Source: Apoderus coryli
Lineage: Eukaryota; Arthropoda; Insecta; Coleoptera; Attelabidae
Direction of reading: 5' to 3'
Assembly: GCA_911728435.2 (NCBI GenBank)
Contig: OU452198.1
Span: 13,364,001 to 13,428,000 of the forward strand
Length of the DNA: 64,000 nt
Below the pieces are notes generated by a model that did not search any database, was not told where the DNA came from, and saw only the letters and a program-made list of their open reading frames with translations. Position numbers and translations under genes: made by a program. Below, one piece after another: positions 1-10,146 of the stretch (its first letter is position 1; each line of letters starts with the position of its first letter).

Positions 1-1146
1 GTCCGTTTTAAGTGATACCACTATTGCTATCTCAGAAACTTTAAGAGGTACGAGGTCGGTTAAATTAAAGATAAGTTGCGTTTTATGATCCCTATTCAGG
101 ATCCGGTTACCAAGTTGTTAATTTCTTCTTAGTTTCTGAGATACACGGTGGTTTGTGACAAAACGCCAAATTAGATATTGTCGAATATTTCGAAAACTAT
201 TTATTTCCGGGATACGGTTTAAATTAGAAAGTTGTTTCGGTTAAGTTTCTCTACAAGATTTTGACTATAGATTTAACCACCGACGTTTCGTCTTTCAGAA
301 ACTATCAACTTTGTTTTTTTTTTTTTAAATACAGACCTGAATCTTCAATTTTCTTTTCTTAAACCGTTTGTTATTTTAAAACAAGATATCAGTCAGGCAT
401 GTCTGTGGACGGTTTGATATGAAAATAACTATCAACATTTCTCCTTAGTACCGACGTGACTTATTTCTTTGTTCATTTAAATCACAGTGTTTCTTACTGA
501 ATATGTTATGTAGGTACCTATCTTTGTTACCAACATAAAGTAATAAAATTTTTTTAAAACTAGGTAGGTACATCTATTTTAAAAATAATTTACCTAATAT
601 TAATACCTACATCTAAAAGCCTCTTAAAATGTTGAAAATACTTCCAATTTATTCTTCAACACAATTTCAGGTCCGTACTTTGAAAAAAATATGATGGTAG
701 TTATTTTCATAACAAAGCGTTGGCGGACATGCCTGATTGATATCTTATTTTAAAGGGAATGACGACCCCTTTAGGAAAAGAAAATGAAAGATTTAGGTCC
801 GTATTTAGAAAAACAAAGTTGGAGGTAGTTGCCGAAAGGCGAAACGTCGGAGGTTAAATCTAAAGTCAGCATCTTGTACAGAAATTTAACCTAAACAACT
901 TTCTAATTTAAACTGTATCCCGAAAATAAATAGATTTGGAACTATTCGACAAAATCTAATTCGGCGTTTTTCACAAATCACCCTGTATCTCAGAAACTAA
1001 GAAGAATTTGACAATATGGTAAACGGATCCTGAATAGGGATTAAAAAACACAACTTTTCTCTAATTTAAACGACTTCGTACGTCTTAAGGTTGTATAACA
1101 ATAGGAAGTAAGCAAATTTAAGTGATACCTTAAAATGGACACCCTG
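1..1146. repeat. Large foldback (inverted-repeat) element, cut by the window edge
   Basis: Bases about 1-437 reappear as the reverse complement at about 693-1140, with scattered mismatches and small indels. The centre (about 438-692) is unique. The right arm runs on into GGACACCCTG before TA at 1147-1148. The left arm begins with GTCC at base 1, so its CAGGGT terminus should lie just outside the window. No coding sequence was seen. It looks like a non-autonomous DNA transposon with arms of more than 400 bp. The family is not recognised. Confidence 0.75.
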
Positions 1147-1676
1147 TATATGGAATATGCAGGATGTCCGGAAAGTAACGGAAGGTGTGAATATTTTTTA
1201 GATGTATTACTAGAAAAATTAAATTTATTTCAAAAAATTAACCATGTACCCTGTATTTAGTATTGGGTTTTTTTTATATTTGATGTAACAAGTGACGAGT
1301 GGGTATATTTATCAGCCCAGATTGGCTTAAACAAACGAATAGGTGTGAATTTTTCCAATCAAATTATGTCTATATTTTTATAAAAATTAAAATATTTAAA
1401 AAACTGTCAGGTTTAGGTGAGATGTACTTTAATGAAAGTTTATTTTGCACGGGGATTCTAAAAATATATTCAGATACAGGGCATTTCATTTAAAAAACAT
1501 AACTATGGTTCAATTCTTATATTTGGGACACCCTGTATATTTCACAATATTTTAAATATGTAGCCACAAATCATTTTTATCGAACCCATAAACAAAACTT
1601 TTAGGAAATTAAATACTCGTATTTAGCCACACTATTCCGTGTCGTATGGGGTGAATAACCCTGTATAGGTATTTTT
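1147..1676. other. Non-coding stretch with CACCCTGTAT motifs
   Basis: A+T-rich sequence with copies of the CCCTGTAT terminus near 1249, 1530 and 1660. These suggest eroded ends of small TA-targeting elements. The 64-codon frame at 1299-1493 has no recognisable content. No gene is seen. Confidence 0.5.
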
Positions 1677-1764
1677 GATATAAGATAACCTACAAAATGC
1701 AGCACCAAAAAAAATCCATAAATAGTAGAAAAAAGGTCAGAAAATTAGATGTGATAGTGATATA

Positions 1765-2788
1765 CAGGGTGCGGCAGCATAACTTCCTTATTTCAAAACG
1801 CAATAAAACCCATTTTATGGAATAGAAGTTTTTATTATTTTTTTAAATAATGTAGATACATATGTAAAGTTTTATTTCAACCAGTTTTAAAAATCATGTC
1901 AGGTAGGTGACGCCCTCCACATTGTCGATACACTGAATAAGCCGATTTGTGGCATTTGTCATAACCCTTTCCAGCATGGCAGCAGGTATGTTGACCATTT
2001 CGGCCCGAATGTTGGCTTTGAGATATTCTAGGGTTCTTGGACGATTGACATAAACATGGGATTTCAAAAATCCCCATAAAAAATCGCAAGGGGTCAAATC
2101 GGGGAACGAGCTGTCCACTACAAATCAAAGTGGGAAAGTGTTCCCTTAAAACAGCCATTGATACCCTTGAAGTGTGAGCTGTTGCGCCGTCTTGTTGAAA
2201 CCAAACGACCCCTGAATCCAATTCGTTAAGTCGAGGGAAAAAAATCATCCAACATGTTTACATATCGGTTAGAATTCACTGTCACTGTTTCCACATTTTC
2301 TTCAAAAAACCAGGGACCTACTACCCCAGCCGAAGAAATTGCACACCACACTGTGTACAGGGGCTTTCGCGGGGGTTGGTGTCAGCCCAGGAACGTTTTC
2401 GAGAAATGCCTCACATGCCTTCCTCCGAGAATTCAAGTCACGCTCGGAGAGTTCTTCTTCTCGCAATATTGAGACTCTCACAGCTTCAATGTTTTCAGGT
2501 GTTCTAATGTAAGGATTGATTTCCGATCTGGCACAGGCCCTGCCGGGGCTATGTCGATTCGATTTCGAAAGGCACGCTGAGTTGCGATCACAGAAAGTCC
2601 ATTCGAAAAGTATGCCTCGACACCAAATGCACGTTGCTCACTGTTCCAACGTATCCTGACAAGTGACCGGATGGGGAACAAAACTTTAGATGCACGCCTA
2701 CCGAATAAAAGCAGTCTCCCCCCACTTCGATCTTTACAGTCTACATAGCGCGCATTTCAAAAAAAGGAATTTATGATCCCGCACCCTG
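1765..2788 (-). mobile_element. Mariner-like element, internally deleted
   Basis: Both ends carry the same imperfect inverted repeat of about 37 bp: CAGGGTGCGG, then a C/G-variable stretch, CATAA, TTCCTT and TTTGAAA. TA precedes the left end (1763-1764), and a mutated AA follows the right end. The roughly 1-kb length is short for a full mariner. The coding relic inside lacks the middle of the transposase. Confidence 0.8.
1877..2681 (-). pseudogene. DUF4817-type mariner transposase relic
   Basis: Read on the minus strand. The N-terminal piece (2681-2478) has the DUF4817-like helix-turn-helix signature EQRAFGVEAYF...ATQRAFRNR. It continues as PENIEAVRVSIL, then drops out of frame. A piece resembling VWC...GPWFFEENVETVTVN follows, then the catalytic segment WFQQDGATAHTS and, after a frameshift near 2118, FPDLTPCDFLWG (the third catalytic region). 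The relic ends in GGRHLPDMIFKTG. The second DNA-binding domain and the block with the first catalytic Asp are missing, so this is an internal-deletion derivative that cannot encode active transposase. Its parent family is common in insect genomes. Confidence 0.85.
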
Positions 2789-2987
2789 AATTTAGCCTTT
2801 TAAGTAGTTCAATTGAAATACACGACAAAAAATTTATATACCATAGGTGTCCGTGATAAAAATATAGCTCATTCTCTAAAATGAAAAAATATATTTTATT
2901 TGGAAATAGGTACAGCTAGTCACCAAGAGTCTTAAAAAAATTACAAAAAGGCCACAAAAATATTACTTTTACACTTAAATATATATA

Positions 2988-5070
2988 CCGGGTGGTCCAT
3001 TTATCTTGAGACACCCTGATATCTTAAAAACGGCACATTTTTCGGAAAAAAAGTTCAAATAAAAGTTCTTTGCTATTGTGGGGGAAAAAGAATGGTGGCA
3101 CCCATTGGCAAGTTTGTCAACCGTTTCAAGGTTATCTCAAGGTCAACTCGTTTTTTCTTGATAGAAACATATATGTTTTATTACCGAATCGAATTCTACA
3201 TAAAAAAAAAAACAAATAGCTTTTGTTAAAAAAATTTTTTAATTCCGATAATAATTTGGGTTAATTTCCCGGTTTTTTGTTCTTGGAACTGAGCTTCAAC
3301 AATTTAAAAATCATCGACTGATTATTTCAACTTTTCGACAAGACCACCTGTCTTCATCAGGAATTTAGTAAAATACGTTCACGTAAACTTCTTGGCAACA
3401 CAGTAATAAAATGCATAGGATATAGCATTTTTATCTCGATTTTTATCTGCAAAACCACAGGTAATATCAACAAAACTTTTCCTGAGATAGAAGATAAACA
3501 GACTAACGAACGTACCTACTGATCGTCATTCGGAAGTAAAAGTTAATAATTCCTCATACTAAATATTTAATTTTGATTTTTTTTATACTTAAAGAAAAAA
3601 AGTAGTGCGTTTTTCATCTGGTAAACATTTTTGCACATTTATAGCAAAGAAATCATTCATAATATCTTTACACTTGTGAGTGACAATAAACAATAAGCTA
3701 GTTTTGAGAAAATGTGGAACATCTTTCTGTAGCACAAAAGGTTGAGATGATATTGCTCTATATGGAGAATGTCACAAAAATGTCGATATTGCCGTAGCAT
3801 TGTATATGCAACGTTTTCCAGAAAGAAATCCTATATCCCACGCTACATTTTACCGGGTTGTGTAGGATTTTTGGGAAACCGGAAATGTACAGCCGAAAAA
3901 ACGAACTCCACGAGCTACTGTCAGTGGTGAAAATAATGAAATCGCAGTATTGGCGGCTATTGCTGTGAATCCGCATGTTTCTTGTCGAAGAATTTCTCGA
4001 GACTCTGGAATTTCTAAATCAAGCATTCTTAGGATATTAAAGCGGCATAAATTTCACCCGTATCACATTGCTTTTCATTAAGAACTTTGTGGTGATGATT
4101 TTGAGAATCGAGTCAGATTTTGTCAGTGGGCATGAGAACAAATTCTATTAAACAGAAACTTTTTCTTTAGTGTGTTGTTTTCGGAAAAACCATGGACACG
4201 TGAATCGCCACAACTTGCAGTATTGGAGTGTCGAAAATCCGCGGTGGTTAAGAAAAGTGAACAACAGCGCCCTTGGACGGTGAATGTATGGCGTGCAATT
4301 CTTGGAGATAGGTTGATTGGTCCATATTTTCTTGAAGGAACATTGGATAGACAAAAATATTAGCAGTTTCTAGAGCAGCATTTACCCCTTCTACTTGAAG
4401 ATATACCACTCCAAGAACGGGCAAATATGTGGTTTCAACATGATGGCTGTTCTGCACATTACGCCAGAATTTCCGGTGGTGTTAGATCATGAATACCCTG
4501 ATCGATGGATTGGAAGAGGTGGCCTGCTAGGTCACCTGATTTAACGGCCCTCGATTTCTTTTTATGGGGAAGTATTAAAGAAGTAGTCTATCAGAACGCC
4601 CCAACTACACCGGAAAATATGATGGAACGCATTAGAAATGCCTACAAAAATGTGACCAAAGAGAATATTATTCAGAGTCAGTAATCCTTCATAAAGCGAA
4701 TTGATAAGTGCATTGAAGTTGTAGGTCATCATTTTGAGCATTTATTATAATAAATTTCAAGGTTTTGTCGAGACCGTTTTCTTTCATGTAATAGCAAATA
4801 AATGTTGTAGAAAATGTTATTATTTCAATCGGAATAAAAATATGTTGGTAACAAAAGTTATTTGGTTTTTTTTCTGTAATTAAAAATCTATGTTTCTATT
4901 TAAAAAGCAAAGTTGGCCTTGAGATAACCTTGAAACGGTTGTCAAATTCGCAAATGGATTCCACCAGTGCATTTGCGCCACAATAGCAAACAACTTTTTT
5001 TTGAAGTTTTTTTCCGAAAACTGTGCCGTTTTAAGATATAAGGTTGTCTCAAGATAAATGGACCACCCGG
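2988..5070 (+). mobile_element. Mariner-like element with very long terminal inverted repeats
   Basis: The ends are CCGGGTGGTCCATTTATCTT and its reverse complement, flanked by TA (2986-2987, 5071-5072). The inverted match continues inward with few gaps through landmarks such as ACAACCGTTTCAAGGTTATC to about 3255 on the left and about 4815 on the right. Each terminal repeat is therefore roughly 255-265 bp, far above the 20-40 bp usual for mariner. The total length is 2083 bp. A broken transposase gene lies in the centre. Confidence 0.85.
3740..4750 (+). pseudogene. Mariner-like transposase, broken by stops and frameshifts
   Basis: Forward-strand translation runs EMILLYGECHKNVDIAVALY (DUF4817-like first domain), then ISKSSILRILKRHKFHPYH (helix-turn-helix), then FENRVRFCQWA. 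Next comes a frameshifted stretch holding HVNRHNLQYWSVENPRWL, then PWTVNVW, GDRLIGPYFLEGT, the catalytic WFQHDGCSAH, RSPDLTALDFFLWG, and a C-terminus ending HHFEHLL. At least four in-frame stops are visible. The segment that should hold the first catalytic Asp reads FSEKP, so that residue appears lost. The gene is non-functional. It belongs to the same broad family as the relics at 1877-2681, 19518-19940 and 39620-39863. Confidence 0.85.
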
Positions 5071-5902
5071 TATATACAGAGATATACGTGCCTCGAGGGC
5101 AACAGTGTATTCAAGTTCTAATCCAATTTCAGTTACTGAAAATCAAAGGTTTAAATGAAATTACCTGTAGTAATTTGATAATGAACCATTGGAAACATCT
5201 TGGTCGGGAATGTCTGAAACATAATATAAAACCGCTATATTAGTATAGTCCCAGTGATTTCGAATGGTCGCCATTCAGAAGAAATGTCGATTGATCGATA
5301 AAGCAAATATTTTTAACAAATTTGGATTATCTGGTATTTTTCTAGTCTAGTTAAGGTGTTTCTAAAATATGTGGTCAAAATTTGTGTGCGAATTGGGGAC
5401 TTCTAATCATGAAAAAAACCTAAATTGTAATTTTTCGAAAAGGCCTCATTTACAAAGATACAGGGTGTTAAAGATGATTTTTTTAACATATTTTCGAAAC
5501 GAGTGAAGATGAATTATTCAAATGTAGCATATTTATTCACCTAGTTAAATGTCGTAAACTGACATAAAATTAAATAAAAAAGGATGACCATAGGCGGGTA
5601 AATGGGGGGGACCCTTGCCTTAATTATATCCTAACTTTTTTTCTTGTGACTTTTATTCCATTTGTGTCAAAATGTTATAAAATAAAGTTAAATAAAGACG
5701 TAAATTCAGAATGAATTTAATCTACTAAGTTTCTAATGAGAGATAGGATTTTCTATTTTTTGGATTTTTTATCTATGTTTATACTTCTGCAGGAGTTCCT
5801 ATCTATACCTACTCCTATATAAGTATCATCCTTTTAATTTTTTAAGCAGATATTGAGATATTTAAGAATTGCTTGTTACATAAAGCAACAAGACTTTAAG
5901 TT
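5071..5902. other. Non-coding stretch
   Basis: A+T-rich DNA with a TACAGGGTGTT terminus near 5460 and a GGGTGGGG-like run near 5605. The short frame at 5058-5243 overlaps the mariner end and has no recognisable content. Nothing coding is supported. Confidence 0.5.
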
Positions 5903-6010
5903 ATGTTGGAAATTTGTATCACACTACCATGCTTCCACCAGACGGCCGTTTCATCGATCCACGACTCATCAGTGGTGATCGGCAGGCAGTGTGACCCAAA
6001 TTTCCAACAT
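5903..6010 (-). ncRNA. Hammerhead ribozyme-like motif, type I
   Basis: The minus strand reads CTGATGA (5972-5966), then a stem-loop GTCG-TGGAT-CGAT, then GAAAC (5952-5948), then GGCC and GTC (5943-5941). That is the conserved hammerhead core in order: C3-A9, stem II, G12-A14 and a cleavage triplet. Stem III is minimal (A-U and C-G pairs with a four-base loop). Stem I is CACCA/TGGTG. Beyond an internal loop (TGCCGAT/GAAGCAT) it resumes as ACACTGCC/GGTAGTGT, and further out as a 13-bp helix ATGTTGGAAATTT/AAATTTCCAACAT. The predicted cut follows the C complementary to 5941. One weakness is a G-U pair at 10.1-11.1 where G-C is usual. Such ribozymes are known in Penelope-like elements, retrozymes and satellites. 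No reverse transcriptase is seen next to this one. Confidence 0.72.
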
Positions 6011-6875
6011 TTACAAAGAGCTTATACTAGCACGAGAATTGATTGAGAGAGAGAGAGATGTTTTTGGCGACATCTAGCGTGAACAGGCAATATGCCAAGT
6101 GAAACACAGTTCACAAACGATGGCCGGACAAGAAGTAACAACGCCATTATATCCTATTGCCAACACTAGACGCGCCCGAATTGAGATATTTAATTTATTT
6201 GATTTTAGTCCATAATGGATAATTTTTAAAACATGACACTTACGTGTACGTGTTGATACAGTGAATAGTGAATAAATTCGTAATTTTCGTTGATGATGCA
6301 TAAGGTTTTCAAGTTTATGCATTAAATTATGAAAAAAATATTAATACGCATGTCTTATAATATATTATAACTCTCTTTCCTAGTCAAAGTTATAAATACT
6401 TACATAACCTCAATTTTTAATATGATACGAATTTTGATATTTTGTAGTTCATATATTATAGGTATGGACAGAAGTGTTCGTACTTCTCTTTTGATAATTC
6501 TAAATAGAATACTCCAGGTCGTAGCAATTTAGCTAGTTATTTGTTGTAGGGCCCTGGATCTGTCGTTGTTATGGAAGCTGAAGCACATTATTTGTTGTTT
6601 ATACCTTTATTTTGTGTATGTTTTGTAACATCCTGATTCATTTCTATTATTTATGGAATAAACAATGTTCTTTAATAGTTCCATGCTTTAGTTGTTTGTT
6701 TTGTTAAAACCGATACATAATAAAACAATGAATAAATGTGAAAAAACTGATCCCCTTGTGACAAGAAGAAGAAGCTCTCCATGTGAATCTAGATAATTTT
6801 GTTTTTGCCCTTTTTACCGCCTTATAAATGTCCACTACATTAATTTTATATCGCAGATATCTTAGACCAAATTGA
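6011..6875. other. Non-coding stretch downstream of the ribozyme motif
   Basis: Contains a short GA-repeat (about 6044-6057) and A+T-rich DNA. The 82-codon minus frame at 6074-6322 has no recognisable domain. No gene or RNA is supported. Confidence 0.4.
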
Positions 6876-7402
6876 AAATTTGTTTGAAAAAGTATTCCGT
6901 ATTTGGTCTACAAAATCTGCTATAAAAAGCTTATGTAGGTACATAATAAAGGGGTTATTGTAGAAAATGGGAATTGTGAAAAAAAACTTATTAGATATAG
7001 GGTGTCCATGAAATGACAACTGTTAATAACGGTTAACCGCAGGGGGCAACGAAAATACAAACTTATTTACGAATCACGCGCCATTTTTGAATTTCTTAAT
7101 ATTAACAAATGATCGCATTTTCGTCAAAACACGCCAATAATAGTAGTAATTCTTAGTTCTAAAAACGATATTAATTTGAGAACTTTAGCTTTCTGTAGAG
7201 GCAAAACGAAGCAACATTGGATATAGGGATATTTGCCACCATCAGCTTATTTTTAGTTGAAGAATTTGTGGTTAAGCGTTATACAGTCATTTCGTGGACA
7301 CCCTGTACATAAACATTTTTTTTTAACATTACCCATTTGCACATAAACTTTTTATAGCAGATTTTGTAGACCAAGTACAAAATATTTTTTCAAGCAAATT
7401 CT
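6876..7402. repeat. Foldback element with a second inverted pair nested inside
   Basis: The outer arms are 6876-6936 and 7341-7402. They share TTGGTCTACAAAATCTGCTA followed by TAAAAAG, with a less exact outer part. Inside is a second inverted pair at about 6998-7036 and 7270-7305 with AGGGTGTCCA(T/C)GAAATGAC. The arrangement fits insertion of one small element in another, or a single element with compound ends. Confidence 0.7.
6998..7305. mobile_element. MITE with AGGGTGTCC termini and TA flanks
   Basis: Left end TAGGGTGTCCATGAAATGAC, right end (complement) CAGGGTGTCCACGAAATGAC. The match extends inward to GTTAACC/CTTAACC. TA lies on both sides (6996-6997, 7306-7307). There is no coding capacity in about 308 bp, so it is probably a non-autonomous Tc1/mariner-type element. 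Confidence 0.65.
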
Positions 7403-8064
7403 ATGTACGGATATTTTCGTTTGTCCTTCCTCAAAATTCTTTGTTCTGGCAACCTTAGTGGAGAGAAACATCTACCTCAAACGCTCTGGTCTGGCAACTC
7501 TAGCTCGAGTGAAATAAACTAACAGAGGGGAACTTTTCAGTGTTTGAAGAGGTCATTCACCCGCGCCCGCTCCCCACTATCAAAATATGTAAAAGAGGAG
7601 AATTTTGATTTAAATCGTACTTCAAAGTTTGGCCACCAGAGTCCAGCCCTTGCCGGTATATAGCGCTGACAGACTAGCATTTTAAAGACAATGCCATGGC
7701 TAATAAAAAAACGAAAATAAATTGGCAGGTTATGTATAATTCTTCTCCAACAGGTAATTTTTATAACAAAATTGAACCAACTACGAATAAAACCATGGTT
7801 CATCGATGAAAATAATTTAAGTCTAATAAGCTCAATGTCTCGAAGTAACCATGGTAAAAATGGTTACGCCACTGGCGACCGGAAAACATTCGGCGGCCAT
7901 ATTGAAACATCATCGCGGTCGTATAACAATATGAAAAATGGTCTTCCTCTTTATATTCTAAGACATAAATGGTAAAACCTGTATTTGATAATTATATTAT
8001 TTCTTTGGTTGTTGTAATGTTAATAATGTGAATTATCAATCAGTTTACCAAGATATAGGAAGAA
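7403..8064. other. Non-coding stretch
   Basis: No protein family was recognised in either strand. The overlapping short frames at 7537-7803 (minus) and 7772-7975 (plus) look like chance frames. Confidence 0.4.
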
Positions 8065-8565
8065 GACTGCAGGTTGATTCCATTCTCGAAGGCCTTTGAT
8101 AGGTTGGATCACGCGACCATTATACAAAAAATGAGCATATGGGCTTCCTTACTTATGTGAACGTAGGTTGTTTGTTGAATATAACGAATTTAAATCTGAC
8201 GAATTTTTAGCAACCACAGGGAAGCAATCTGTCACCGTTGATTTTTTCGCTTCCCATATTGGGATTGATATTAATAGCGATTTTCTGTTGTTTGCCGATG
8301 ACTTTAAGTTGTATCGAGTTATTCAGGCTCTAAATGACTGTGTAAGCTTGCATAGCGACTTGATGACATTGGAAGGCTGGTGTGTACATAATAAATTACC
8401 TCTCAATTTAAGTAAATGCAAAATCATGACCTTCACTATGCGCCAATCTCCGATTCGTTGTGAGTACGTTCTTGATGGTTCTTGTTCTTGAGTTAACAGA
8501 CCTGCCTAGGGACTTGGGGGTGCTGGTTGATAGTCAACTGACTTTTAATCAACACCCGGTATTAA
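8065..8565 (+). pseudogene. Jockey-like LINE reverse transcriptase fragment
   Basis: Near 8070 the forward strand reads like the RT motif A region (SKAFDRLDHATIIQKM). After a gap that removes the usual VPQGS block, the frame 8168-8491 continues with FLLFADDFKLYRV, the FADD catalytic motif. It then runs through NKLPLNLSKCKIMTF, a stop, and a GVLVDSQLTFN-like segment. The order of motifs is that of a non-LTR retrotransposon RT, with an internal deletion and stops. The fragment is dead. Confidence 0.75.
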
Positions 8566-9883
8566 ATAAAAAATAATAAGATATTGACGTTTCTTACATT
8601 GAAGAAGGTATCAACAACTTTTTAGGCAAAATGACTTTAGAACCAAATCGGCTTATTTTTGACTAGGGGTCTCTATTCAAAAGTTGTTCACCACAATGTC
8701 CCCCATATTTATAATTATTTAGTGCAATATAATACATTATAACCTGAAATATAATTTACGTATATCATGATTATTTTAACCACATCGAAATATCGGATAC
8801 CTACCTACATATCACAGGCAAAATCTCATTACATACGAGCACAAATATTCAAAACACAATTGATGATTTGGTTACAAATTGTAATCATTTCTCCCTATTA
8901 ATTTAGTGCTACCTACGTACCCGACTTTGCTAGAAACAATTGCCACATTACCAATTAATAAAATACTAAATAATTGTGGAGAAGCAAAATTATGATTAAA
9001 CAGTAAACACTCAAACAAACAGCAGAAACGGAGTCATTTTGATGAATAACTTTATTATTATATGGGAAATGTTTGTTCCGACTCTAAAAGCAAACCATAT
9101 CTGGTCTGGTGGCACATGGTCTTGGGGTAACCTGATAATTTCGGATTTTGGTATATTTGGGATGTGTACGATTAGCTCTATCAGTATACCAAGTTACATA
9201 TTGCTTGGCAACCGAATCTGTGACAACGAAAGGAATGCGGAAAAAAAAATCCTATATTGCCAAATTTAAACTACAAAAAATCACTAGTTCTAGAAAAAAA
9301 GTAGTATTAACTTGAAAATCGATTTTTTACAATTACAAATAATAATATTGAAAAAAGCTCAGCATTTTTAAGTGGTTGTTTGTTTTATTTTTATTTAATA
9401 ACTAAAAAGTTTACCACTAAATATTAAAATAGGGAAAATAAATTACGATCTTCTATAAATTCGGCAATACCACGCGAAATAGGTGGCTAGATGCCGCACA
9501 GTGGGGTATTTGGCCAATTTAGCAAGACAAAATTATAAAAGAAAGACACTACGTGCAAAACAGGTTCTAACAGTAAGGTTGGTTGTATAATTACTAAAAT
9601 TGATAAATTAACTAAGTTTTCTTACACAACGTAAATATACAGGGTGTCCTTGGCAAATATAACAAGAAAACATCTAGGAGAAAATATTAAATACAAAATA
9701 GTTTTATAATGATCAAAAATATGGGTCAAATAGATTATTAAAAAAAAAAACAAACAGGGTGTTTTGTAATTTGGGGTGTTTCGTGTATGTAACTTGATTA
9801 AAACACTGGTTACGGTATTTACAAAATTAAATATTTAATTACAGAACTTGATATGAATTTCGTATATTGAAGTACATTATTTA
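8566..9883. other. Non-coding stretch left of the BEL element
   Basis: A+T-rich with ACAGGGTGT motifs near 9649 and 9757, probably eroded small-element ends. The 76-codon frame at 9039-9269 has no recognisable content. Confidence 0.45.
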
Positions 9884-9888
9884 CAATC

Positions 9889-10119
9889 TGTATTAAAACA
9901 TAGTTGACTAGTACGCTTGTTTTAGTTTTAACTATTTATTTTACAAACTAAAGAACATATTTACAGAATAATAATATAAAAGGGATGTTCACTATACAAA
10001 ATCTAAAGTCTATCTGTCTTTTTTCTCACTCTCGCGATTCGCATATCGTCGTTTGGAGGGAACCACGATGAACACCTGCACTATGTAGCACAGGGTCGGC
10101 GTAAGGAAGGGCTGCGACA
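9889..10119 (-). repeat. 3' LTR of the BEL/Pao element
   Basis: Read on the minus strand it begins TGTCGCAGCCC and ends TTTTAATACA, the usual TG...CA ends. It matches 15703-15933 without visible difference. On the left it abuts the target duplication CAATC. Confidence 0.95.
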
Positions 10120-10132
10120 TGCCCCCCACCTT
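10120..10132 (-). promoter_or_regulatory. Polypurine tract
   Basis: The minus strand reads AAGGTGGGGGGCA directly before the 3' LTR. Position and composition match the plus-strand priming tract of LTR retrotransposons. Confidence 0.85.
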
Positions 10133-10146
10133 GAAAGGCCAAGCTT

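Larger units (their letters stand above)
1677..2872 (+). repeat. Dispersed 'CATAGGCGTTC' repeat, split by a mariner insertion
   Basis: The flanks at 1677-1762 (ATAACCTACAAAATGCAGCA, then an AAATAGTAGAAAA block) and about 2791-2872 (ACACGACAAAA..., then ACCATAGGTGTCCGTG) match consecutive parts of the array at 31311-31480. The intervening DNA is the mariner-like element at 1765-2788. An older repeat copy therefore received a transposon. Confidence 0.6.

Noticed and set aside
7537..7975. Overlapping opposite-strand frames of 88 and 67 codons.
   Set aside because: They are complementary over their overlap and show no known domain. Typical chance frames.
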